Of a stretch of DNA of 64,000 nucleotides, positions 36,558-46,315 are shown piece by piece. The DNA is from Enterococcus sp. BWR-S5. Its GTDB lineage: Bacteria > Bacillota > Bacilli > Lactobacillales > Enterococcaceae. The stretch is taken from NCBI RefSeq assembly GCF_016745255.1, contig NZ_JADOEQ010000004.1, forward strand, positions 62,001 to 126,000, written 5' to 3'. The notes beneath the pieces were generated by a model, which was not told the origin of the DNA, ran no database searches, and saw nothing but the letters and a program-made list of their open reading frames with translations. Every line of letters starts with the position of its first letter. Position 1 is the first letter of the stretch. The position numbers were made by a program, and so were the translations under genes.

Positions 36558-37324
36558 AGATACACCTCACTTCCATAAATTTTCATGGTTCCATTGCTGC
36601 AGGTCAATTTGTCTCCGCGATGAATATAGAAGTTTTCAAAATCACTTTCTAAGTCAAGGATTGTGGTCCGATCAACATCATTCACAAACACCTTTCCCTT
36701 ATCAAAATCAAATGTGACAGTATTCCCTGAATAAATACTCGCACCAGTTATCTTAATCAATTTCCCAGTAGTTGTATTTTTTATCTGTAGACTAGAACTG
36801 CCAATCATCTTTACTTCTATTTTTCGAGGTGTTGTTTCAACCGGACTATTAATTGTAATCTCATTACCACTTTCTTTTAATCGCGAATACTTTAATGGGT
36901 CCTGACAAAATATTTCGATTTTTCCTGTCGCAAAATCCCTTGTATGATACTCAGGCTGTGTAATATTGGATAATCGACCATAAAAAATAATCGTGTCTTC
37001 ATCTTTAAAAGAGATGGGAACATCATCCAATCGAAACAAGTATTGCTTCAGCTTATTAAATTTTTTCTGGCCATCTTCAAATCCTTCTGTTAAAATTCCA
37101 TACTCAATTGTTAGTACACGGCTCTTAATCTGCTGTTTTGCAATAATTGATCCTACATATACCTCCTCATTTTGAATACTTAGTTCTAAAGCTTCTCGTC
37201 CATACACATCCAGAGTTAAATAGCCTTGAATATAGTTTTCTAAGTAGCGATCAGCGTATCTCATTGCTTTTGGTGGCAATTCCATTGACTCAATTGTTGA
37301 ACGAAAATCAAACACTGCTATCAC
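36554..37324 (-). CDS. Distal tail protein (Dit)
   Basis: 256 aa. The start MIAVFDFRSTIESMELPPKA, the conserved GREALELSIQNEEVYVGSII and the C-terminal galectin-like beta domain match the siphophage tail family. Dit forms the hexameric hub connecting the tail tube to Tal and baseplate proteins. It lies 3 bp after the tape measure gene. Confidence 0.88.
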   Translation of the reverse strand: MIAVFDFRSTIESMELPPKAMRYADRYLENYIQGYLTLDVYGREALELSIQNEEVYVGSIIAKQQIKSRVLTIEYGILTEGFEDGQKKFNKLKQYLFRLDDVPISFKDEDTIIFYGRLSNITQPEYHTRDFATGKIEIFCQDPLKYSRLKESGNEITINSPVETTPRKIEVKMIGSSSLQIKNTTTGKLIKITGASIYSGNTVTFDFDKGKVFVNDVDRTTILDLESDFENFYIHRGDKLTCSNGTMKIYGSEVYL

Positions 37325-37327
37325 CTC

Positions 37328-40300
37328 CTAAAACATCATCTTTAGTGCTGCTTCCTTTCCCTGTGCTTCTGAAATACTGTCAATATATGCTTTGAACTCA
37401 TCAGGTCCCAATTTTAAATTTATGTTGATTGGGCCATCAGAATTCTTTTGATTTAGGATGACATTTTTCAAATCATTAATTGCTTGAATCAAGCCGGTGC
37501 TATTATCTTTTACAATAACAGTTTCTTTCTGTGCGACAAAATTTCTTAAATTTCTCACAAGGCTAGAACTTTCTGGCACCCCAACGCCATTCGCATAGTG
37601 AGGAATTAAATCCTTAGTTTTTCTGGCATTCAATACTTTTGAGCCTCGTGGCAGATTTGGTAAGAGAACATCTCGACCTTCAGCAATAAACGGAACTCCA
37701 CCTTTAGGTAAAATTAACTCTTTGAAGAGCGGCCCCTTTTGATCATTTACGATAGCAGCACCACCCAAATGATAATTAGTGCCTGTGGCGTATTGCTTAC
37801 CGCCTTTTGCTTGAACATATGGATCGCCAGATGCCGTATACCTAGTATGTACCTCAATTTCTTTCAGAGAGTAATTAGGTACATCAGCAATGGCTGCCGC
37901 TGCGCTCCAAGCCCCAGAAACATCAGCACTAACAAAAATGGATTTCACAGAATCGGGTATCCCTGTCCAAGCGTTCCATGTTGCAGTTGATGATTGAACT
38001 TTATTTTCTAAATCATCTTTATTGGCAAGTAACCTCTTTTGAAGTGGAGTTAGTTTGTCATATGCTTTAATTTGTTCAGCTGAAGCATTAATTTTTGTTA
38101 ATACTTCGTAATTATCAACATAAAGTGTTTTTTCTTCCGGAGTCAGCTGGTTGTAAATATTGAGTGCTCCTTCAGAAGCAGCAATTTTGGATAAAACATT
38201 AAAATTATCTGCTTTCAATTCTTTCAAATGGGGTTCAAACTCTTGCCATAAGCCCAATTCCAACATGGTTTGAGCCATTGTTTCAGGAGTGTTGGAATAT
38301 AGAAAAGCTGTCTTTTGTTCCAAAGACAGTTCATCCCATTGTCCCGCACTTCTTAATGCTTCAAACATGGTAATTGAAAATTGATCTTCTAAAATGGCTG
38401 TTTTATCTTCAAATGCCATTCCATCCCACCAATTATTTGCGATTGCAGCTTCACCTATGACTTTCTTTGCATTCGAATCTAAATTAGCATCATGAATCAA
38501 AATTTTCATTTCGTTCCAAGATTTCGTATCTTTCAAAGCCTCAGTAACAACTTCCCGAACATTCGATTTTACTTCTCCTGTTTTTGAATCAAAAACTAAT
38601 TCATTCCACATGCGTGCTGCTTTCTTCCCTGAAGTCCCCATTTCTTCCGCTTGCCACCCCAACTGTTCAGCGTTTTCCTTTGCGCTTCTAGCAATCTGAG
38701 TTGTAAGGTAATCTGCCCTTTGCATTATCTGTTCATTACTCTGAATAAAACCTTGGGACATCTGATCTGTAGAATTAATTAACTGACCGTTTGCAACAGC
38801 AACTTGATTCATCAATTCTGGGTACTTATCCATGATAGTCTTTATTTGAACATCAAAACCATCCACTGTTGTTTGATTAATTTCATCCCATGCTGCAAGG
38901 AACTTTTGAGCAAATTCTCCATCCAAATTGTAACCCAATTCTTCAAGATATTTTTCTTTCTCTTTCCTACTCGCTGCCATATGCGCTGTTGCTGCGGCTC
39001 GCTGTTTACCTAACGATTGAATCCAAAGCTTAGCTTCTTCTTGTGTTGCATTTTCTACATCGGCTGTCATAGCTGTCAGTATTTTTTTCTTTTCAGCAGC
39101 GGAAACATCCAAAGTTTCTACATATGCTCTAGTTGTATCAACAGCAAGGTCTTTTATTATTTTCGCTTCAGAGACACTCAGATCTCTATCGTTATTAGAT
39201 GCATTCTTTTTAATTTCACTAATCCGTTCAGAATTTTGCTGAACTATTTCTAGCGCCTTTTCCGCTTCCTTCTTCTCATCCTCTATCATTTCTACCATTG
39301 AGCTATTGATAGATGCTGGAAGTTCTTTAATCAGCTGATCCAATCCTTCTACCTTCTTAATCAAACTTTGCTCAATAGTATCGCCAATTTTAGTAAAATT
39401 TTCGACCATTTTATCGCTATTTGCTGTAAATCCATCTGCCATTAATCCAAACTGCCCAGAGGCTGATTGTGTGTTGGTTTGAAGTTTGATTAATGTTTCA
39501 TCCGTAACTGCTCCAACATCTACACCCCAACGCTTTACACGCTCACTTGAATTCCATGCCTCTTCTCCAAAAAGCTTCCAAGCGCCATAGCCAATTGCTA
39601 AAGCACCACCGACACCAACAATTCCCAAGATTGCAGGTCCAAGTGGTCCCAAAGTAGCTACCATAGCACCTAATCCAGTTGAGCCGGCAGCCGTTCCGGC
39701 GGCTGAACCAAAACTAGCTACAGTTCCGGTTCCTCCGGCTAAAGCAGAAGTAAAGCCAGTTGTAGCTGTTGCTCCAGCTGTCAATTGTTGAGTGACCTGA
39801 GCAACTGCACTTCTTCCAGCCAAAGTAGCTGATAGGTCAACGAAACCTTTTCCTAAAAGACCAATGCCTTTCGTCACTTTACCAGTAATCGAAAGCAATG
39901 GACCGGCTGCCGCAGTAGCCGCAATTATTCCCATAATCATTTTTTGAGTTTCGGGATCAGCATCACTAAATGCTTTTGCTAAGTCACCAAGACCTTTTAT
40001 GAGAGGTTTTGCTGATTTCAGGCCATCTCTCAAAGCATCAACAAAAGGACCACCTAGTTCAATAGCGGCATCTACAGCTTCGTTCTTGAGCATTTTTAGT
40101 TTTGATTCTGTAGTTTCGTATCGTTTATTGGCTTCTTCAGTTAGAGCAGTATTCTCACTCCAAGCTTTATTCCCTGATTTCACGGCTCCCTCAAATACTC
40201 CGGAAGCGTTCGCTGCTCTCAAAAGGCTGTCACGTAAGCGAACTTCCTTAATGTCCATATCATCAAGCACTTTGATAGCCGAAGTTCCTTGTTCTTCTGC

Positions 40301-41665
40301 CTTAGACAATCCTTCAACAAATTTCATAATGGCTTTAGAAGGATCAGATTTAAACATATTGGAAAACTCTTCACTAGTCATACCAGCAACATCTGAAAAA
40401 TTTTCTAATGACGTTTTAGACTTATCTGCCTCTTTATACATTTTTTTTAGGTCAGAGCTTGTGAATCCCATTTGCTTCGAAACTGCTTTAAGTGATTTTC
40501 CACCATCTCGAATAGCTAAAACAAGAGTTTCCCATGCTACCCCTTGATCAGCAGCATGTTCTTTTAATTCTTCAAATGATCCAGTTCCTTTTTCTACCGC
40601 TAACTGCATTTGTACCATAACCTTAGAAAATGCAGAACCACCGGCTTCTGCCTCAACACCTACTGATGAGAGAGCAGCAGCGAATCCAAGGATTTCGCCT
40701 TCACTCATACCAATCTGTTTTCCGGCTCCGGCTAAACGAAGGCCCATTTCAGAAATTTCAGATTCAGTTGTGGCAAAGTTGTTTCCTAAATCTACAATTA
40801 CCGATCCTAAGCGATCAAAGTCTTTCTGAGACATTTGAGTGATATTGGCAAACCTAGCTAATGTGGTTGCTGCTGTTTCAGCGCCCATATTTGTTGACTC
40901 GCCAAGGTCGATCATCGTCTTAGTAAAACTAACAACATTATCTGTCTGAATGCCTAGCTGTCCAGCAGCCTCGGCAACTGCTGCAATTTCCTGATGAGAA
41001 GAAGGCAATTCTTTTGCTAATCCACGTAGACCATCTTCCAAATCTTTGTAGGAGTATACAACATTTCCGGTTGAATCTACTATTTCATCATTGGTTTTTA
41101 GAACACCAGCAAATGCTGACTCCCAAGATATAGCAGCCGTAGTTACAGCAGTAACACCAGCAACAAGAGGCACCGTCAATCCTTTGGTTAATGCAGCACC
41201 CGCGGATTCCATTTTCTTGCCGGCACTAATCATCTTTTCGCTTCCAGAATATATTGCACCAGTAACTCCTGTAGTTCTGACTTGCATTTCCGCTAACTGT
41301 CTACTCGTGTCAACTAACTGTGCATTATAGGATGCCAGCCTTGCCTGAGCATCGTTATATCTTTGCGCTGCTTGAGCTGTCCTTGAAGTTGCATTTCCTT
41401 GAGCATCCAAAGTATTTTCATAGGCTGTTCTTAGATAACCTAGCTCATTCTTTTGAGCATTGATTACTTTATTCAACGCCTGCTGCTTAAATGCCAATGC
41501 ATCTACTTTGTTTCCACCAGCATCAACAATTTTGAATCCTGTTTGCATTTCCTTGACAGCTGTTTTCGTTGCTCTTGTTGCACCAGTCAAGCTACTAGAA
41601 AATGCTGTAGTATCCAGGCCAAGAGTAATCATCATTTGTCCTAATGGGCGTCCATTCTGTACCAA
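37328..41665 (-). CDS. Tail tape measure protein
   Basis: 1445 aa. The N-terminal helical part and a TP901-like core (about 170-480: VAAVAEAAGQLGIQTDNVVS, ALSSVGVEAEAGGSAFSKVM) are followed by Gly/Ala-rich hydrophobic segments (about 585-730, LGPLGPAILGIVGVGGALAI) and repeated short helices near 1080-1290 (LWQEFEPHLKELKADNFN; LTPEEKTLYVDNYEVLTKIN). The length implies a tail of roughly 200 nm at 1.5 Angstrom per residue (established rule for siphophages). It begins shortly after the gpG/gpGT genes. Confidence 0.95.
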   Translation of the reverse strand: MVQNGRPLGQMMITLGLDTTAFSSSLTGATRATKTAVKEMQTGFKIVDAGGNKVDALAFKQQALNKVINAQKNELGYLRTAYENTLDAQGNATSRTAQAAQRYNDAQARLASYNAQLVDTSRQLAEMQVRTTGVTGAIYSGSEKMISAGKKMESAGAALTKGLTVPLVAGVTAVTTAAISWESAFAGVLKTNDEIVDSTGNVVYSYKDLEDGLRGLAKELPSSHQEIAAVAEAAGQLGIQTDNVVSFTKTMIDLGESTNMGAETAATTLARFANITQMSQKDFDRLGSVIVDLGNNFATTESEISEMGLRLAGAGKQIGMSEGEILGFAAALSSVGVEAEAGGSAFSKVMVQMQLAVEKGTGSFEELKEHAADQGVAWETLVLAIRDGGKSLKAVSKQMGFTSSDLKKMYKEADKSKTSLENFSDVAGMTSEEFSNMFKSDPSKAIMKFVEGLSKAEEQGTSAIKVLDDMDIKEVRLRDSLLRAANASGVFEGAVKSGNKAWSENTALTEEANKRYETTESKLKMLKNEAVDAAIELGGPFVDALRDGLKSAKPLIKGLGDLAKAFSDADPETQKMIMGIIAATAAAGPLLSITGKVTKGIGLLGKGFVDLSATLAGRSAVAQVTQQLTAGATATTGFTSALAGGTGTVASFGSAAGTAAGSTGLGAMVATLGPLGPAILGIVGVGGALAIGYGAWKLFGEEAWNSSERVKRWGVDVGAVTDETLIKLQTNTQSASGQFGLMADGFTANSDKMVENFTKIGDTIEQSLIKKVEGLDQLIKELPASINSSMVEMIEDEKKEAEKALEIVQQNSERISEIKKNASNNDRDLSVSEAKIIKDLAVDTTRAYVETLDVSAAEKKKILTAMTADVENATQEEAKLWIQSLGKQRAAATAHMAASRKEKEKYLEELGYNLDGEFAQKFLAAWDEINQTTVDGFDVQIKTIMDKYPELMNQVAVANGQLINSTDQMSQGFIQSNEQIMQRADYLTTQIARSAKENAEQLGWQAEEMGTSGKKAARMWNELVFDSKTGEVKSNVREVVTEALKDTKSWNEMKILIHDANLDSNAKKVIGEAAIANNWWDGMAFEDKTAILEDQFSITMFEALRSAGQWDELSLEQKTAFLYSNTPETMAQTMLELGLWQEFEPHLKELKADNFNVLSKIAASEGALNIYNQLTPEEKTLYVDNYEVLTKINASAEQIKAYDKLTPLQKRLLANKDDLENKVQSSTATWNAWTGIPDSVKSIFVSADVSGAWSAAAAIADVPNYSLKEIEVHTRYTASGDPYVQAKGGKQYATGTNYHLGGAAIVNDQKGPLFKELILPKGGVPFIAEGRDVLLPNLPRGSKVLNARKTKDLIPHYANGVGVPESSSLVRNLRNFVAQKETVIVKDNSTGLIQAINDLKNVILNQKNSDGPININLKLGPDEFKAYIDSISEAQGKEAALKMMF

Positions 41666-41680
41666 GTATTTCCCTCCTTT

Positions 41681-42243
41681 CTACAATGATTTAATGAAGT
41701 TGAAGGAATCTTGTGTATCAGGAATGTCTTTTTTCTTAGTAAACAGAATTTCATAGAGCATTCGTGTATCTGTCTCCAAGACATCATCGATAGTCCATGA
41801 AGGAAAAACAGAAATGATATTTTTGACCATGCCAATCTGCAAATCCTTTATTCCCTTCCATGCAACTATCCCTCCACTCCCCTCAGTTACTTTGGGGACT
41901 CACTTTGATCACTTTCTTCACGTATATTTCCTAAAACTCGATAAATAATTATGTCTTCAATAGACTTTCGCTCATTTGTATCCAAATTTTCATAGAGCAG
42001 TTCGGCGGTAACATCTTCATCGTCAAAGAGATTTGCGATAAACCCAACTTGATAGTCCAGCAAATCACGCTCATTTGTTCCTGGTAATCCCGCTTTTTTC
42101 GCATCTTCATGAAGAACAATTACCCCATCTGTGTATTCAATAGCCTTTCTTAAGGGCACTTTTCTCTGAATATAAATTTTCGGCTTATTATTTTTCCCGG
42201 TAATCTCTAACCTTAACTCTCCGTTTTCTTCTTTTAACATCAT
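41681..42243 (-). CDS. Tail assembly chaperone gpGT, produced by programmed -1 frameshift
   Basis: Near the end of the shorter chaperone gene the heptamer CCCAAAG (plus-strand positions 41890-41896) lies in phase as C-CCA-AAG, the classic X-XXY-YYZ slippery sequence, immediately before the UAA. A -1 slip continues as VTEGSGGIVAWKGIKDLQIG through FPSWTIDDVLETDTRMLYEI to FNFIKSL and a TAG at 41681, adding 69 residues for a total of about 187. The T part has no ribosome site or start of its own. This matches the G/GT arrangement upstream of tape measure genes in most siphophages. Confidence 0.85.
41887..42243 (-). CDS. Tail assembly chaperone gpG
   Basis: 118 aa, the unshifted product (starts MMLKEENGELRLEITGKNNK; contains LLDYQVGFIANLFDDEDVTA). 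It coats the tape measure protein during tail assembly with a minor amount of gpGT. The ribosome site AGGAAGC precedes the ATG pair. Confidence 0.85.
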   Translation of the reverse strand: MMLKEENGELRLEITGKNNKPKIYIQRKVPLRKAIEYTDGVIVLHEDAKKAGLPGTNERDLLDYQVGFIANLFDDEDVTAELLYENLDTNERKSIEDIIIYRVLGNIREESDQSESPK

Positions 42244-42275
42244 GCTTCCTCCAAAAAGAAAAAGACTAGCAATCG

Positions 42276-43680
42276 CTAATCTTCTTCTTGTAATATTTTC
42301 AGTTCTAAGTTGGCATAGTCTATCCTTAATGCACTTGCTGTTTCTGTTGTTCCGCCACTAGCGTCTGCATAAACCAAAACAGGAAGTAATCCATCTGTTC
42401 CAATTGATATACCGTCCAAACTGATTACATTTCGCTGAATTTCCATGCCATTCGTTACGGTTTTATTTCCCCAACCATTATCAATGAACACGGCCGTTCT
42501 AAATGCTGTCGAGTCCAAAGCTGATCCAAAACCGTAAACATTAGACTCTGCTGACAGTACTTCTTGATTTACCATGGCTGCCTTCTCTTCATCCGTATTT
42601 GCACCTTTTTCAAAGAAATAGTTCGAGTCAAATTGCTCAATCGCTTCAACTACATTGTAGTAAAGAACGACCTGGAGCCTATTGTTTTTCGTAGTATTTG
42701 TAACAGAGTAAAGCTTGCCATCGTTCATTTCCATAATTCCGTTGTACCTTGATTGATCAAGCTCATAAAAGTTTGACGCATCAGGAAGAAGCAAATTTGT
42801 TGAAGCTTGCATTTTGGCAACATTCGAATTTTCAAGCAAACTATCATAAGTTTTATTGACAAAATCACAAATAATGGTTACTTCTTTATAGGTAATTTCC
42901 TTTGTCTTAAAAGCGACTGTATTGGATTCACCGCCAAAATTGACTACTTTTACAGTATATTCAGTGTTGCTCTTTAAATCATCAGCAGTATATGGAGACG
43001 ATACTCCTTTAGCAATTATCAAGTCATTAGATACAATATCCCCGGAACCCCCCGACCATTCAAAAGTTGCACCACTTTTGTTAACATCACGAACATTCAG
43101 GTTTCGGGGCGACTCAGGGAGTGGTCTTAATACCAAAAACAAGTTTTTCGAATTCTTCAGCGTGTTCTGTTCCGATGTACTTCATCATTGTTTCTTCTTT
43201 TGTTTCATCATCACGGTCACTTGCACTCGGAGTGAATCCATAAGCGTCTGCTTCCGGCTCATTGTTTTGCCCAGTTTTTGTATTCAAATTGATTGCATCT
43301 TTTGAAAACTTCCCTTTTGGAAATCCAATAAAGGCAGATGTTCCATCCAAATCAGCAGTTTCTAATAGCAAAGAGCAATCTGGCGGATTGGTACTTCCAC
43401 CAATAAATGTAAATTTCTTCTCATTGGTTTTATACCCAAGAATTTTATCGCTAGCAGCTTCCAGCGCGTCGATAATTCCCACATTTACTGCAATCTCTCC
43501 AGCACCTGTTTGGACAACAAAATAAGGAATGTCTGAACCCCAAACACGAACTGGTTCTTTTGAAACTCCTGTGATCTCCGCATTTACTGTAGCACCTTCC
43601 CTTGCATTACCTTCGATAGTGATGATTTCATCTTCACCGGCAACTTTAATTTTTGCTCGTTTAAAGCCCATAAATGTCAT
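42276..43680 (-). CDS. Long form of major tail protein with FN3-like and C-terminal domains, by +1 frameshift
   Basis: The major tail protein ends in ...ACU CCC UGA. A +1 slip on CCC (to CCU, plus-strand 43116-43119) leads into GAG UCG and the open frame ESPRNLNVRDVNKSGATFEW, a fibronectin-III-like domain (about 80 aa, ending ESNTVAFKTKE). An unassigned domain of about 200 aa then runs to the stop at 42276. Total about 467 aa. The only ATG in the second frame (43142) lies upstream in the tail gene and lacks a ribosome site. Phage PSA of Listeria uses +1 shifting for its tail protein in a comparable context. The extension should decorate the tail surface. Confidence 0.75.
43114..43680 (-). CDS. 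Major tail protein, short form
   Basis: 188 aa (MTFMGFKRAKIKVAGEDEII, VNVGIIDALEAASDKILGYK, FGIKTTP at the end), consistent with the phi13-type major tail tube protein family. It forms the stacked hexameric tube around the tape measure. The stop codon UGA follows CCC and is a probable recoding site. Confidence 0.88.
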   Translation of the reverse strand: MTFMGFKRAKIKVAGEDEIITIEGNAREGATVNAEITGVSKEPVRVWGSDIPYFVVQTGAGEIAVNVGIIDALEAASDKILGYKTNEKKFTFIGGSTNPPDCSLLLETADLDGTSAFIGFPKGKFSKDAINLNTKTGQNNEPEADAYGFTPSASDRDDETKEETMMKYIGTEHAEEFEKLVFGIKTTP

Positions 43681-43682
43681 AA

Positions 43683-44057
43683 TTACTTCCTCCTTGAAGT
43701 GATATATTGTCTAATGACAACATGAATTTTTTTGTTTTCTGTGTGAGGCTTGTCTTCGCCGTAAGTCTGAATAAAACCAGATTCTTCCATTCCACGATCC
43801 AAAGTATCAGTAAGCTCTTCGATATCAGTTTTTTCTAAATCAATAAAGGCCATCACCTGTAGGCGATAGCTTCTTGAATGATATTTATCTGATCCATGAG
43901 CAGTATTTTGATCACTGATACTTTCTATCTTGAAATAAGGGACTTCTTTAAAACTTTGGTACCTTTCAGGAACAGTGTACGGAAAAAAAGGTTCTTTCTT
44001 AAGTTCTGGAAATAGCATCGGAAGAATAACTGTGGCCACTTCTGCAACTGGTGTCAT
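43683..44057 (-). CDS. Tail terminator / tail completion-like protein
   Basis: 124 aa, starting MTPVAEVATVILPMLFPELK. The position just before the major tail gene and the beta-rich pattern (SYRLQVMAFIDLEKTD, KKIHVVIRQYIT) fit the tail terminator of HK97-like phages. The start overlaps the stop of the neck gene by 4 bp. The assignment relies mainly on gene order. Confidence 0.7.
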   Translation of the reverse strand: MTPVAEVATVILPMLFPELKKEPFFPYTVPERYQSFKEVPYFKIESISDQNTAHGSDKYHSRSYRLQVMAFIDLEKTDIEELTDTLDRGMEESGFIQTYGEDKPHTENKKIHVVIRQYITSRRK

Positions 44058-44428
44058 AGTTTCAACCCCTTTTTCAGTTCATCCATATATGTTCGGATAG
44101 CCGTTTCACCTTCTGTTTCAACTGTTTTTTCGATAAAGTGTTGCCCTTGCTGAGATTCAGTGCCCATATTGACTACGTGAGCGCGGAAGTAGGCTTGTTT
44201 CCCATAGCCAATATCTACTTCACCGTCTTCACGAACAGCACTTACAGTAACCGTTTCTTCAAGCAAAACTTTTCCGGTTGAAGGGTCAACTGGGGTGTTT
44301 TTTTCCAATGCCTCACCAACTTTTGCAGCAGCCGTTTTCCCTGCTTTTCTCCGGATTGGTCCTTCTACATCTGCAATACATTGAGAAATGTTTTTTTCAG
44401 CATCTCCCCAATCAACTTTCACGTCCAT
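44054..44428 (-). CDS. HK97 gp10-like neck protein
   Basis: 124 aa. The pattern GKTAAAKVGEALEKNTPVDP ... YFRAHVVNMGTESQQGQHFI is typical of the HK97-gp10/phi13 neck family (P-V-D and H/G motifs near the end). It joins head and tail. It overlaps its upstream neighbour by one base. Confidence 0.82.
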   Translation of the reverse strand: MDVKVDWGDAEKNISQCIADVEGPIRRKAGKTAAAKVGEALEKNTPVDPSTGKVLLEETVTVSAVREDGEVDIGYGKQAYFRAHVVNMGTESQQGQHFIEKTVETEGETAIRTYMDELKKGLKL

Positions 44429-44760
44429 TATTCCACCGCCTTTAGGACCAGCAACATAAAATCTTGATCCTCAGTATCAGGATTCATTTCTACAATTTCA
44501 AAATTTTTCCCATTTATTTCTCCTATCCAGTCTGGTTGAATCTCTTCTTTTTGCTTTTGACGGATGATGATATTTATTGTGTTCTTATAAGAAGTATCCT
44601 CATTTTTAACTTCGGAAAGATATTTTTTCTTATATCCAAACCAAGGATTGATCATTTCTTTGTAATTGGAAATTTTCGTTCCATTCGGTCCATTTACATA
44701 GCCAATACTCTTTTTGAACGAGATTCTTTTCGTCAGTTTTCCAGTTCTACTCACTACCAT
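44428..44760 (-). CDS. Head closure (head-tail joining) protein
   Basis: 110 aa. GKLTKRISFKKSIGYVNGPN and later GEINGKNFEIVEMNPDTEDQ resemble the SPP1 gp16-type head closure family, whose C-terminal half carries such a beta pattern. It follows the connector gene with a 14-bp overlap. Confidence 0.78.
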   Translation of the reverse strand: MVVSRTGKLTKRISFKKSIGYVNGPNGTKISNYKEMINPWFGYKKKYLSEVKNEDTSYKNTINIIIRQKQKEEIQPDWIGEINGKNFEIVEMNPDTEDQDFMLLVLKAVE

Positions 44761-45112
44761 TTACTATATCCTCCTCAAAAAGTGCATATTTCCCTTTTAG
44801 TTGGAGAATAATACTTGTAAATCCAAGATCGTATTCTCGTAAAGTTCCATTCGCAGTCATGGATTCTACTGTGGCAGACCTTGATTTATAGTAATGATCA
44901 GCAAGCATAATAATGGATAGGTTAATCAGCTCTATTTCTTCATTATCCTGTAAATAAAAAGAAGGCTTATCATTACCGATAGCCCCCTTAATATATGCAA
45001 TTGCCGCCATAACAGCTCTCTTCACCTCGATATCATCATCATCGGTATCAATTTTTAAGGCGATTTTTATTTCTTCTAAATCACTTTTTGCATTCAAAAT
45101 CATATTATTCAC
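44747..45112 (-). CDS. Head-tail connector protein (gp6-like)
   Basis: 121 aa, mostly helical (LEEIKIALKIDTDDDDIEVK, AVMAAIAYIKGAIG, INLSIIMLADHYYKSRS). This matches the phage gp6-like head-tail connector family, which forms a 12-mer ring beneath the portal. It sits directly after the capsid gene. Confidence 0.82.
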   Translation of the reverse strand: MNNMILNAKSDLEEIKIALKIDTDDDDIEVKRAVMAAIAYIKGAIGNDKPSFYLQDNEEIELINLSIIMLADHYYKSRSATVESMTANGTLREYDLGFTSIILQLKGKYALFEEDIVNGSE

Positions 45113-45121
45113 ACCTTACTA

Positions 45122-46315
45122 TTAAGGTTCAATTGGCTTTTCATCAGCAATTGCAGTAAATGTTGCAATTACAAGGGCTTCATCATCAACTAATTTGACA
45201 TCAAATCGGTCAATTACACGAACTTTTGTCGTATCCGTTTCAAATGCTCCTCCACCAATGTTAGTAGTAAGCAAGCTCATTTGCTCCCGATCATATAAAG
45301 TAACTGCTTCTTTTAAGTCACCAATATAAAGCGGAAACTTAGGGTTCGCCTGTGTTCCTTTGTTTGGAAGCCAACGATCACCAGCCATTTTAATTGGTCT
45401 TCCCAAGAAGGTATATCCGGTTGGTGAAGTGACATCTTTTTGCAAAAGATAACTACCATCAGAACGTTTTACTTTATCCAAAACATTGTATCCTGATTGG
45501 TTAGTCAAAAACATTGAAGTAGCCTCAATAGCTGGATCTAATTGAACATTCTTGATATCCTTGATGTCATCTACAGAAGTAATTTCTTTCTTCTGCGCTG
45601 CTTTAATACCATCGATAGCATCCAGAATTTTTTTATTGCGAGTAACAACGACTTTTTTAGAAATCCATTTAGCCAGCCAAGCCATAATATTTTCGGCCGT
45701 ATCTTTTAACAATGAATTGGTTACTGTTGAAATACCTGCATACCGCTTGATTAGGTATTTGATTAGTGTAAGTTTAGGATCATCCATTTCTGGAATAGCG
45801 TCATCCTCATTGTCCAATTCCGTCAATGGTGTAACTTCTGACCATTTTTCATACACACGCGAACCGCTGCTTGTTGTTACACGCTCGACATTCACATACT
45901 CTTGTAGTGAATCAAATTGACGAACCAATGTATTAATTGTTGTTCGAATGTCTTCTGGAATGGTTAATCCAATTGCATTACCCGCTTCATCTTTATCAGA
46001 GTTTAGAGCAGCCACAATTTGCGGTTCCCCATTGATCATCGCTTTAAAATCTTTGATAAATGTGTTCTTAAGATTTTTTTCTGATTTGTCTAATGGTTTA
46101 TCCTTAACACTCTCCACCTGTTCTGCTTCCATGTTTACAACTTGTTCTTTCAAGCCGTCCCTCTTAGCACGAGCTGTTTTCAATTCTGCTTGAATAGACA
46201 GAACATCCTCTTCACCTTTTGAATCATCAATTAATGCATTGTTCAATGCCGCATTCAAATCTGATACTTTTGAGCCAGCTTCTACCCAAGCATTTTTTAA
46301 TTGTTCTAAGTTCAT
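45122..46315 (-). CDS. Major capsid protein, HK97 type
   Basis: 397 aa. A coiled-coil delta scaffold (about 1-95) precedes the HK97-fold domain, with GLTIPEDIRTTINTLVRQFD and SLQEYVNVERVTTSSGSRVY near its start. The N-terminal part should be removed by the protease encoded just upstream. The start overlaps the protease stop by 4 bp. The fold forms hexamers and pentamers of the icosahedral head. Confidence 0.93.
   Translation of the reverse strand: MNLEQLKNAWVEAGSKVSDLNAALNNALIDDSKGEEDVLSIQAELKTARAKRDGLKEQVVNMEAEQVESVKDKPLDKSEKNLKNTFIKDFKAMINGEPQIVAALNSDKDEAGNAIGLTIPEDIRTTINTLVRQFDSLQEYVNVERVTTSSGSRVYEKWSEVTPLTELDNEDDAIPEMDDPKLTLIKYLIKRYAGISTVTNSLLKDTAENIMAWLAKWISKKVVVTRNKKILDAIDGIKAAQKKEITSVDDIKDIKNVQLDPAIEATSMFLTNQSGYNVLDKVKRSDGSYLLQKDVTSPTGYTFLGRPIKMAGDRWLPNKGTQANPKFPLYIGDLKEAVTLYDREQMSLLTTNIGGGAFETDTTKVRVIDRFDVKLVDDEALVIATFTAIADEKPIEP

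Noticed and set aside
39999-40547. A 182-codon plus-strand ORF inside the tape measure gene
   Set aside because: Antisense to a very strong 1445-codon phage gene in the expected position; typical shadow ORF.
41641-41835. A 64-codon minus-strand ORF between chaperone and tape measure
   Set aside because: It is in a different frame from the gpT extension, whose sequence is the recognisable one; this ORF is a shadow.
42276-43142. The FN3-containing ORF as an independent gene starting at the ATG 43142
   Set aside because: The ATG lies within the tail gene and lacks a ribosome site; the domain begins only after the CCC-UGA point, where a +1 shift fits.
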